Assembly (NCBI GenBank): GCA_032622095.1
Contig: CP136062.1
Location: 195,245,887-195,309,886 of the forward strand
Direction: 5' to 3'
Length of the DNA: 64,000 bases
Source of the DNA: Siphonodentalium dalli
Lineage: Eukaryota; Mollusca; Scaphopoda; Gadilida; Siphonodentaliidae
Shown here: positions 1 through 11,900 of the stretch, one piece after another
Layout of the letters: each line of letters begins with the position of its first letter
Numbering within the stretch: the stretch's first letter is position 1
The notes under the pieces: model-generated
What the model was told of the DNA's origin: nothing
Databases searched by the model: none
Seen by the model: the letters and a program-made list of their open reading frames with translations, nothing else
Translations under genes and position numbers: made by a program

Positions 1-253
1 CGCCTCATAACACCAAGCTAATAACACCATCGATACGTCATTAGGTTTGGACAGACGAACGCGTAATGTTTTGGGCGCATTTGGACTCGCGCAGGATTGA
101 CTTAATACATCATCGGGTTTCAACATGAAGAGAAATTGTTCCTATTAACTTTTGCCAAGGGTGCTATTGGGTATTTTGGGCTGATCTTGTCACGATACAC
201 TTTTCGATTTAAATATATTTACAAAAGTGGCTTTTTCGCTAAATGTATATAAA

Positions 254-416
254 TATAAGGAATAACTGTCATGTGGACTATTTTTATGGAGATGTAACGG
301 TGAGGTAAGTGGACATAACTTGTATGTAAAACACTTCGGGTTTTACGCAAGTTATGTCCACTTACCTCACCGTTACATCTCCATAAAAACAGTCCACATG
401 ACAGTTAATCCTTATA
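254..416. repeat. Near-perfect hairpin, arms about 75 bp
   Basis: The two halves are reverse complements from TATAAGG (254) to CCTTATA (416), with a short loop near 335-345 around 'cacttcggg'. It is a fold-back element or recent palindrome. The open frame at 320-634 is a by-product of it. Confidence 0.8.
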
Positions 417-619
417 TATCTATATGGATGATTGGAAACTTCACAGGGGCCTGCGATTCCAACTGCTTGATATCAGAGTATATTCATAACAAGAGTGATA
501 ACTCTATTACGCTCTATATTGTCCGATTGATAACATATAAAATATACTTCAACCATTGCCTTTCGTGTCAAGTCATGTCTGCGATTTTAATAATACTGCA
601 GAAAATTCCGATAGACATA

Positions 620-631
620 CAGGGACGTGGC
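620..631 (+). mobile_element. Lone CAGGGACGTGGC element end
   Basis: The 12-bp end CAGGGACGTGGC is identical to the terminus of the element at 4442-4905. No matching right end was seen nearby, so this is a solo or truncated copy. Confidence 0.45.
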
Positions 632-890
632 TAGAGGATCGCATTGGGGTGTCCACCACCTTATAATTTCAAACTACATGCACCCCAATCCCCACCCCCG
701 ATCCAAATGCAAGTCAAGATCCAAATTTGCCATCATCATTAATCATTCGCATGCATCGAGAAAAAAAAACAAACATGGTACCGAATAAGTGCGACACTGA
801 TTTCAAATAATTTTTGTAAAATAAGATTTTTAATTATCCCTCTGTTATCGAATTCACAAAACTGCAATATCCATATTCAACTATATAATT

Positions 891-1290
891 TTAACCCTTT
901 ACCCAACAGAACGGCCCTGTGCCAATGCATTCTCTTATATATGCGAGTCGACCATAGGTCGCCTCGCATATATAAGAGAATGCATTGGCTTAACACATTA
1001 AAAATTATAAAATTGTTAAAGAATGTAAGAAAAAATGGTAAAAAGTGTTAAAAACAGATTTTTTTTAGGCCAATGCATTCTCTTATATATGCGAGGCGAC
1101 CTATGGTCGACTCGCATATATAAGAGAATGCATTGGCACAGGGCATAAATGTAACTATCACAATGTGGTCAAGGAGCCGGTTCCAATGATATCCATATTT
1201 GTATGGTTCTATTGAGACAGACCGAAGATATTTTAGGCTGTTGAAGCTTTATTTGGCCGGTTTTGGCCGGTTTGTTGGGTAAAGGGTTAA
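891..1290. mobile_element. piggyBac-type MITE with two 69-bp palindromes (family F1)
   Basis: TTAA at 891-894 and 1287-1290 bounds inverted ends TTAACCCTTTACCCAACA and their complement. The TTAA target and CCCTTT start are typical of piggyBac-type non-autonomous elements. Inside are two copies of a 69-bp palindrome (921-989 and 1069-1137) in opposite orientation, separated by AT-rich sequence. There is no transposase. A related inverted, shortened copy lies at 20927-21235. Confidence 0.8.
921..989 (+). repeat. 69-bp palindrome, copy 1
   Basis: The arms are 33 bp with an ATA loop and one T/G asymmetry (GCGAGTCGACC vs GCGAGGCGACC) that gives it an orientation. Preceded by CCCTGT. The same sequence occurs at 1069-1137, 9587-9655, 17300-17368, 18458-18526, 18745-18813, 19468-19536, 19755-19823 and 21080-21148, with degenerate copies at 21157-21205 and 40676-40743 and a half copy at 25674-25703. 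Confidence 0.9.
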
Positions 1291-1787
1291 TAGCTGAATT
1301 CAGGACGTGCTGACCCATATACTGAGTTTTACTATATATATGTGTGCAGGTTGAACATAGAAACGTTTGACGCCACCACTTTAATAGCCACATGTATTCA
1401 TTTACTCTTGTTAGTGTTGCTAAATAATAAAATCCCCCTCGTCCGATTCCACACTATAAAACTAATGTTTGTGTGTTTTCTCTACAAGAAAATAATGAGC
1501 CCATTCACAAATCATGAGCGATGTTATGTCACATCGGATGGGGCATCTTTAACTCTTGCTATACTAAATGGATTCTCGCACCCAGTTATATAATAAAAGT
1601 AAATATTAAAATGGTCTATTGTTTATTTTGATGGCGGCCAGGAGAAATTAACAGTCGACATTATGACGAAATACAAGTGTAGAAGTATTCAATATTTCTG
1701 GTGGGAAATGTTGAGATAACATGTACATCACACTCGTCCATGAGTATTTAGTATGGCAACTTGGAAAGGGTAAAATGCTCATATTCC

Positions 1788-2070
1788 GGCATAGTCGACT
1801 CGTCTAAACAAATACCAGCGATAAGGTACAGTAATGCCTTAAATAATCGACTCCTTAACCACAGCAGAATTGTGGGTAATTTTTCAGGATTTAGTCGGCA
1901 ATATGGCTTGTTGCCATTCATCGGAAAGCTCTCAGTGAGAGATCTCCAGTGAATGGCAACAAACCATATTTCTGACTAAATCCTGAAAAATTACCCATAA
2001 TTCTGCTGTGGTTAAGGAGTCAATTAATTAGGACATTACTGTACATGACGCCATGAATCTCGACTATGGC
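1788..2070. repeat. Fold-back element around 1935
   Basis: The left half from GGCATAGTCGA (1788), TACAGTAATGCC (1827) and CTCCTTAACCACAGCAG is repeated inverted on the right, ending CATTACTGTA (2043) and TCGACTATGGC (2070). The central loop is about 30 bp near 1925-1950. No coding content. The open frame at 1761-1952 is a product of the repeat. Confidence 0.75.
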
Positions 2071-2782
2071 TAACACCCATACGTATAGAGTAGAGAATCA
2101 TGGCATGATCTAATATTGGGGCCAATTGATCATTGATGGATAAATTTTAAATTAACAGTTCATGAACTTGTATATATGTACCGATCCTCATTTGAGGCGA
2201 CACATATATGTAATTCATTAAACCCCACTTAATTTTCGAAAGTACAGATCACATTATTAACAACATAGTCCATCTTGTATACCATTTGGAACAGGAACCA
2301 AAAAATATATATACCAACCAAGAGATAGAGTTATTCCACTTCCATTGAAAATAATAAACTGGCAGTACAGACCGAAATTAACCATATAACACACGTTTGT
2401 ACCAGACAAAAACAACAGGTTCACGGTCTATTCGACCGGATAATATAATGCTTTGGAGCTTCCTCTTTCAAATGGTATATAATATGGAATATGTTATTTA
2501 TAATGTGATCTTGTGATTAGAAAATTAAAGTGGGCCTTTAAATACTCAGTGGCATGAATAAGTCAAACTTATTATCTGAGCATTTCTCACAAATATATAG
2601 GAATCCTTTTGCATGCACTTGTATTATCTGTTCGTCTGTCTTAGGTCTTCTTATTTATTTTGAACATTCCTCCAGATGAATAATAGAATCTTCCAATGTA
2701 TACTTTTATAAATTATAATTGATGGGAGAATCAATTTAGTACAGACACCGTTAATGCCCTGATAAATCAATATTATACTTAC

Positions 2783-2930
2783 GTAAACCGAGGAAATCGT
2801 AGACTCGTTGCGCGTGCGATTCCGTCGTCTGCGTATAGTTTTCTAATTTTATAACATGAATCTGTTCCCTGGGAAACACCCTCATCCAGTCCTTTATGTA
2901 CAGATAATACAATCCGATTCTTAGGCGGAC
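2783..2930 (-). CDS. Sulfotransferase exon 7: VRLRIGLYYLYIKDW exon
   Basis: Acceptor CATATTTTACAG|GT, donor GGTTTAC|GTAAGTAT. Residues 378-426 include RIGLYYLYIKDWMRVFPREQIHV, an ENY in place of the usual EDY, and VYDFLGL. Reading through the donor would give a short tail and a stop at 2751. The strong donor and the missing C-terminal domain argue that the message continues to another exon. Confidence 0.9.
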
Positions 2931-5900
2931 CTGTAAAATATGAAAAAAGTTATTTGTTCGGGAACTAACGTATGTGAAACCATCGCGTGGATAGCTTAAT
3001 ATATTTGGTTGTTTATTATCATTTATAATCAACAATATAGTTAAACTACATCATAGGTGATTGATTTCTTTCACACCAACCTTAACTTGTGATTGGGCAG
3101 AAAAAGGGTGTGTGATAATAATTAAAAGCCATACGAATAACTAGAGATGAGATATGAGAATGATCAGATTGAAAATATTTGAGTTATTATATTGGATAGC
3201 ACGTGTCTATGGCATTTGTAGGAAGGGTTATTTTGTCTAAGTTGATCACTGGAGAGACAAAGACAATGTATGTAAACAGCAGAAATGTAAAAGCAGTCAA
3301 CCTCATATTGGGCAGCTGCAGTTGAGAGTACAAGAGGGTGAACATTACGTACAATTACTCCCCTTTGACCACTTGGATAAGTACATGGCATGGATGTAAC
3401 GCGTTAATATTTTCTTAACTGATTGATACCAAAAACTATACAGGTGAGGGGCGTTTCATCAAAAACCTGCACATACAATATGAACACGATCCGAATCATA
3501 CGATAAACAATACTTGTGTCTACACAGAGAGACAGACGACCAGATGGTTGATCCGGACGTTGGTTTTCTGTACACTATAGATGGTATGGTACACAAAAAA
3601 CAGATAACAGAGGTCAGGTTCACAATGGAAGGAGGGGATTCACAGTCACAGAGGTCAGGGTTCCATGTCTTGTATGATGTCATGGGTCTAAACATAGATT
3701 AAGTACCCGAGGGATTAGCGACATCTTCCGGTCGTATGCGCAGTGTCGCCAAGAATAGCTCTTGGAACAGTTGGTGTACAGCTCTACGGCGTGTTTACAT
3801 TTGGTATGAAAGTCCTCTGCTGATTTCTCCCCGCTTGTGAAGTAAAGGTAGTCCGAATATAACCTGAAATAGATTTTAATGCAGGTATAGCACTTCCGTT
3901 CGTGACAAGGGGGTGTATTCGAATAAGCACTCAATGTGTTTCAAACACCAAGAATAGTACAAACAACACCGTGATATCATGTGTGTGGGTTAATACCTTC
4001 GTGCGTTAGAATTAACCACCCCACCCCCGCCGAGAAAGACCAAGAAGGAGGATTGGAATAAACACACCCAGACAAGGTTTCAAAAACAAAATTAATTGCT
4101 GGTAGTTTCATCAGACGTCATCAAGTTGTGATGATGAGGTTCGAGGGCATTAGATAAAGGCATAACACTTATACCGACCTGTGACCAGATGGAGTAGTTA
4201 ATCGGGAACAGTTTTTCTAAACAAGTTATGTTTAATTGACAATCGTCGTATAATATTGAGTGCATAATTATAAGAACTACTACACTGGCTAACTGGTCAT
4301 TACAGTCAAGGTCTTTTGGGTATGATGCGTCCTATTGATTCAGATTTTTGTCATACTATTAAGAACCGATGGAATATTGTTAATGACTTTGTTGGGTGTC
4401 GTCGGCTGGGGCCTACAACAATTCGCGCATCAAGCCTATGTCAGGGACGTGGCGACAGGGGAATTTAGGGGGTATCTAACCCCCACAAACTTCGGTAAAA
4501 CATTTCATTAGTTGGAAAGTTCATGCCTGGCAGGACATTAGTTGGAAATTTTACACCACATATGCATATAGATTTAAATTGTGCTAATTGTTTGATTTTC
4601 CAACAAGTAATTGGTGGGGATGTTTTTTTTTAGAACAGTAGCATATTTTTCTACTTTTTGTCAACATTTTGGTCTGAACTGGTGATCATTTGGAAATAGT
4701 TCAAACTTAGGGGGTTTCAGGTTGGAAACGTGTAACAGATTGAAAGTTTGAGGTGCCAGTTGGAAAGTTCCAACCCAAGGTGGAAGACAGTAAGTGTAAA
4801 TGGTATTTCGCGAACATATGAGTTTGGTCTGGTTCAAGGTGTTGTGTGCAGTTGGAAATTTCACAGTTGTCTATCCACAAAGGAGACTATCTAGACACGT
4901 CCCTGGTCTAGATTGATATAAATCACAATAGCCTGAAGAAGATGTCCACGTTATTGCTAGTTTTTAAAGACGATCTCCTCTCCTTTCCTCTCCCCTCCCC
5001 TCTCCTCTCCTCTCACCTCTCCTCCCCTTTCCTCTCCTCTCCTCTTTTCCCATCAACATTACAAACAGCAAGGACAACTGTTACACGTTATTATTTCATT
5101 TAATAGTAGTTTTTATTTTCAATTAAAAAAGATATATGCACATTATTATTTCATTTAATAGTAGTTTTGATTTTCAAAGATATATGCATACATGTATTAC
5201 ATCAGTGTGATATTCCACAAGCAGCAACATTTCCTTCCCAAAAAAAAATGACATATTCATCCACGGTCTATATATACAGTATAAATATGGACTTACCTTG
5301 TAGTCGGATTTCTAACGATAAAGATTATTTTTGCCGCCGGAAGTAAATGGTAAACTTCGTCAGCTATGATGAACGTGGGTTCCGATTGGTTGGAATTCTC
5401 ATGGTACATGTACCAGAAATCATTATCCCACGCCGTCGATGCACTGCCCTCGCCTGAAGGAGATAATCAATGTGATAGTAGTCTCACAAACTAATAGAGT
5501 TATCCCACATTGTCTCAAGACCCTCAAGCAGAAAAAATAGCTTGCACCAATCTATAGGAGTGGGCTACACGGTGGGGGAACCACGTGGTTTCGAGTTGAT
5601 GAGTATCTTGCATCAAAATGGCTGAGGCGATCGCAATCACGATCAGAAACGATGAAAAAGGTAATACACTATGATAATGATAATATTATTTTATATAGTA
5701 TTTTGGCAGCTACGATCATATGCTATACTATTTTCCAAACAAGCTGATACCTCATTTGTGTCCAAACTCACAGTCGTATGCTCTAACATTCTGACCCAAA
5801 GTTGTCAGTCGAAGGATTCTACTAGATGTACGGACTTGGGTACTCCACGAACATCCGACTGGCAACTTTCGTCAGAATGTTACTGAAAACTACTGAGTAT

Positions 5901-8900
5901 TTCCGAACAAGTAAGGTATCAACTTGTTTTTAAAAAACTAGCACATGGTCGTAGCAGTCAAAATGCTATGTTTTGTGTCAGTTCCCCATATGTATGTGCG
6001 TTTATGCATTTTGAATTCGTGGTACTCACCAACCTCAAAACCACGTGATTCCCCATTACGTTGAAATTCTGGAACTTAAACGGCTTATGACCAGGAATTT
6101 GGCCCACCCCATATGGGTTGGTGCACGCAATTTTCTGCCTTAAATTGTTGTGATCATGAAGAATACAACTATGCATTATCGGAAAGCCCTCCTAATTATG
6201 AACACGGTGACAAGTTTCCATAATGATAGTTTCAGTGACACTATAGTTCAATTTGGAGAGGGATTAATGTAAAACATGACTGTCAATGGAACAATAAGGA
6301 TTTCGGACAGTTTAAATGTCTAAGTAATACCAGATGTCAGCCATATTAGGTATAAGAAGTTTTGGGATCAATTGGATATAAAATGTTAGATGTAGGACAA
6401 GCCGAAATATTTTGTGATGCAATGAGTAAAATCCAAGATGGCTGCCGGCAGTCATGTTTTACATCGAAAATTGTTAAAATGTGAAATCCAAGATGGCTGC
6501 CGGCAGTCATGTTTTACATCGAAAATTGTTAAAATGTGAAATCCAAGATGGCCACTGGAGAAAATGTTTATTAACGAAGACAACCAAAAGATCTTTATAA
6601 AGTATGGTTATGATCGGATAAAGGAAGTGGCCTGTAGGTGTGCCAATGGATTTAGTCACGGAAAGAGTAAAATTCAAGAAATTTGGAAACAAATTGATGG
6701 CTCCCATCTAGTGGTCACCTCGAATATACATATTCAGATTGGCGATGATTGGATGAGGAACATGGTCGATAGGATGTGCCAACGGATTTAGTCATGTAAA
6801 GATTAAAATCCCAGATTGCTGCCAGTGGTCGTGTTTTTCATCGAAAATCGTTAAAATTCGATAGCTCACATCTAGAAGTGATCCTAAAAATGCCTGTAAA
6901 GTTTCAAAATATTTCTCAGATAAATGCAGGCTGGATGGTGTGCCGATGGATTTAAATTCTAAATCCAAGATGGCTGCTGGCGGCCATGTTTTTTATTCAA
7001 CGAATGTCGCAAACAATTGATGGTTCCCATCTAGAGATCACCCCGAAGATCCATATGCAGTTTGGTGACGATTACATGAGGGGTGTGGCCTGCAGGGTGT
7101 GCCGAATGATTTAGTCATGCAAAGAGTAAAATTCCAAGATGGCGGCCATGTTTTTTCAACGAAATTCAGGAAAATATATGGTTCCCATCTAGTGGTCACC
7201 CCGAATAATCCTATGTATCTGAAACTGCATGCCAAGGTGGTTGGTTACCAATTTTAATGACAAAACCCGATGGTTTGAACAGCATGTATGCTCTGGGTTT
7301 TGCACTAGTGTTTTGGTCAATTCTATGACACATGACCATTTCGAAGATCTTGCATAATGTGTTGCCGAGTGTGTATAAACTGTATATGCTAACCGGTGAT
7401 TTGATGATGGTAGCCGTTCGGTCCGTTTGAGACCTTTTGTATTTTCGTAGCGGGCTCATCAAATATATCTATGTATTCATCGATTGCCATGTTAGTAGAG
7501 TAATTCAGCCTCTGACCTGAAAGTTAAAATAAAAAATTATATCACGCCATGAATATCTATTGTTACACAAATATATAGTATGTGTCCCTAATTGCCATGT
7601 CTTTCCCTTTCAGTGTGGGTATATTTGATTTATAAACGTTTCGCGATAATATATATGTATAACCGTTTTGCTGAATGCACAGGGGAGCTCTGGTACCGTA
7701 TATAGACGTTAGTACCGAACAACGATGTGTTCATGTTATGACTATAGGTTGGGCTAAAATCTATAAATCGATACCAGATCTATACATGTGAAGTGTGTCA
7801 TGGTTAATCTGGATGTGAATTATGAGTGATCTGTAGAGTGATATACTCAGCTGTGCAATGCAGCAAAGATGTTCTAGTCTACTGTTAATAGCATGTCATG
7901 TGTACTGTTGAAATATTTTTTGAAAAATTAGATACCGTAGCTTTCTTTATCTGCACATTGCCATAGGAGACATTATTATATAGCCATATTAATAGCTAAA
8001 TAGTCCAAAGGAATGGGATGGAATTGGTGAAACGTTTTATATCGCCCCAAACAAATTTACCAGTACATAACATAAGATTTTGGACCGATTTAAACCCAAT
8101 TTGGTGTGGTGACTCTGGGTATCCTTGGCAGAGTTATAATGTTTAGCTTTTTTTTCTTTTTCTTTTTTTTAATTTGAGCAAGGAATTCAATCTAACTTAC
8201 TTTTTTTAAGAGTGATTTATTTTTCGATATAGGGCCATAACTCAGTTAAAAATAGTCGGATCAAACCCATATTCGACCTCGATCTGTCTTCTGGGCTGAG
8301 AAATTCATATACATAGTTAGGTTCTGATCAGATAGAAAATGTTTGAGTTATCGCAACATGCGTAAAGTGTCTACGGACAGACAGACGGCTAGACAGACGG
8401 ACGGACGGACGAGGAGTGATGACTATAGCTCCACCGGAGACCGGCCTCGTCTCAGGTGAGCTAAAACGCGGATTTCATACAGTTTTTTAATGTTTATGGG
8501 TGGATTGAATTACATTGTAGATAAACGTACACTGTTTCGTTCGATATTCGGCGATTATGAACAAACTGTTTTCATGCTCGAGGCCCCGAATATCCAACCC
8601 AACAGAGCACTTTATCTCATAATAGATCAATATTTCCGCAACATTTCCTAACGTGTGAGAATGACATATATATATGCCTATCAGTATACCGTTATCGTGC
8701 ATGTGCTTTCGATGAGAACATACCATTCACTATAGTATATAAAAAAAACCTGAACATTTATCACATGGTAGTGTTCTCAGTCATTTCCTGTTGATTTCGA
8801 TACACTTTAATCCTTAATCATTCATCAAGTGCGACCGGCAACACAATGTTAAAGGGATACTGTACTCAAATGTTGTTGTTGATTTCTATAGTCTCTGAGT

Positions 8901-11900
8901 CGTAGAATAAGGTAACCAGATTTCCATTATTTGAAAGTCTGTTGAGTACGAAGTAATGTTACGGATGGAAGATTAGCCGGAATGGGAAAATACAAATTGT
9001 CGTTGTCGAGTAATTTATTACACAGCTTTCAAGCAAATGTATGAAATAAATGTTATATTATATTATATGAATACTAGTCACATACACTCATTTAAGTTAT
9101 TGTATAGTCACTAGTTAGTGAGTGGCTTGAGTTTACGCCCCGTATCAACATAATTTTTTGCACGATCCTGTGTGCCACGCGTTCTCAGTCCAGTATCCGT
9201 CAATTAATTTGATTACGTTTTGTAAACGGAAATTCGTAATTTAATTTATGGCTCCAGACATAAATTAAATTTATATCAAATTATTAACTTTGATTTTAAG
9301 ATAACCTATTAACCTGAACGTTTACAGAATACATCTTCGACTCAAATTACTTAGTGTTCTATATATACTATCGATTACCTGGAATTTATGTAAAATGGCG
9401 TACAGTACCCCTTTAACCATTGGCCGGGACCACTTCCCTGTTGAAATGATGTAAACACGCAATGCATAGTCCCTCTAAACCCTTCAAGTTCCTAACCATA
9501 GAAATTAAACTGGGACATCATGTCGCTGTATACTGTTAACCCTTTCAGTGCCATGTCCGATTTTTGTATCAACCCATATACCCTGTGCAAATGCATTCTC
9601 TTATATATGCGAGTCGACCATATGTCGCCTCGCATATATAAGAGAATGCATTGGCCTAACAATTTTTCATCATTTTTTATTATTTTTTACAATTTTTTAC
9701 AATTTTAATAATTTTTTCTTATATTCTTTAACAGACTTATTTTGTAGGTTAAGTGCCAGGGAATCTTACGTTTTTCATGGGCATCAAAATTATTACTATG
9801 AATATTTGGTGATAGTTTGGAGTTATAACATGCCCCTAAGGTTTTATCCAGTTTGTTTTTAAATTCGCTATAGCATGCTTAAGCTTACCCAAAAAAAATT
9901 CTAAAAACAAATCTAAAAAAATCTATAAAAAAAATGTTTGTTTTTTTAATTTTAAGGCCGATTTTACAGACCGTAAATTACTGGCACTGAAAGGGTTAAT
10001 GGTCCATGCCAGCTTACTATAGTCATGCCATTCATATTTCGTATAGTGGCCAAATCACTTTGTGGAGTTACCTCCAATTAACTGAAAACCTGGAAAGCCA
10101 ACAACCAGACACACCACTTCGTGTTGTCAGGTGTCTAACATGGTGTGTGATAATGTTCATTTAAACCAAATAAACGAATCCTGGGAGGTCAATAACTTAT
10201 ATTAACTTCTTAAAAATACTCCACATAGGCTATGCAAATGGTTAATTGGACTACTTTGTTGAATATAATCATCCAGATTTCAGAACCTGGTATCCAGAAT
10301 ATATTACATTAATCTGGATACGGGACGCTACCCGTCATATGAAATCCAGATTAATATGTAATCCTCCTATGGAGTATATTCTATTTTGATCTGTCGTGGT
10401 TATCAATGCGATTGAAACCTGCTAATTTCGGCTAAACGAAGTTCAAAAGGTGTCACCATGTTCTTTTAATTCAAAGTCACAGCGCAACTAACAGTGAGAC
10501 AAGCATGATACGACAAAGAACAGTGATATGTAGTTGATTCTACTATGTTTTGTTTTCTTAACAAGACAGTCAATGACTGTGGGTCGCTCACCAGACTGTA
10601 AGGACTGAGAAGACAGGGACTCTGAAGACTACAAGAGTCAGTAGTTGACAGAATCACTTAAGTTCTAAACATGGACATAGCTGGATGTTCTCAGATGAGC
10701 AGGGCTCTTCACCTTGAAATTTCTAATTGCACATCAATGACAAATTTCCAACCTCTTACCTTTTAAAGAGGACAACCATACCACATTACTAAGTTCACAA
10801 AAATCACTTTGTACATTCCTCTTAGGTTGAATTTTACGACTGGTACCAGTACTTCAAGCTTTCAAACGTTTGATAATTACCAACCTGACACCCCCATAAA
10901 GTTCAAATTTGTGGCCAATTCAGTCCAACAGTTTAACCTAAATTAGAAACATATAGACTGATGGTTTAAAAACATACATGTTAGAAAATCAAACCAAACT
11001 ACGAGAACAGTTCTAACTTATTTTTGGTGTGAACATATAATCTACAACTAATTTAGTATCGGGCATGACATTTTTAACTTTTGATCAAAATAGGGGGTCA
11101 AATCTCCGACCCTCTACACTCCCTCCCCATTGCCTCAAACATTGCCCCCACCCAGGCTGTCTAGAAATCAATATTATTATACCAGTACCAAACAGCATAG
11201 AGGAGAGTTAAATATCTTATATCTGCCCCTATTAGAACAAATGTGAATCCTCATCTATGAGATCCATTCATCTAGTAATATCAATATACCCCCCCCCCCC
11301 CCATTTTCTTTGAAAAATCAGGGTATGATTTCACCTGGATAAGTGCTGGTTAAGAAACTAATATTGGAACAGCCGAGTCTGTATTTAGTGTCTGACCTTT
11401 GCAGGTGAATTTAATGACAATATTCCGCAAGGTGGACTAACATCACCGAATTCACCCTCTGGGGACCTCATTTCCTAAAAATGACCACATGAACAAATCT
11501 GAACCCCAGTCACCCAAGGCCTCCATACCAAATATAAGCTATATATGCCTAATGGTTCTTGAGAAAAAACTGTTTTAAGACTTACTATGGAGGGAAAGAG
11601 TTATGGCCCTGGCTTGGCACCTACATGTATTTGATGTGATGAACTTAATTGAACAAATTTGATTGTGAGACACCTAGGGAACATGCACACTGAACTATAT
11701 AAACACATTCCGTCATTAATATGGAGAAGAAATCAATTGTTGATAGATGGATGGATAGACATCTCAACAGGCAGACGGATGGAAGCCTGACATATAGAAG
11801 ACAAATTTAATACAATATATACCCCCCCCCATTTTTCTTTGAATATTAGTCGTATGATTTCATCTGGATAAGTGGTGATTAAAAAAATAATATGAAATGG

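Noticed and set aside
2751-2782. Natural stop of the sulfotransferase at 2751
   Set aside because: Reading through a strong GTAAGTAT donor gives a 10-residue tail and lacks the family's C-terminal region.
8487-8726. 79-codon minus-strand ORF as an extra sulfotransferase exon
   Set aside because: Exons 3 and 4 already join in phase, and the translation has no family motif.
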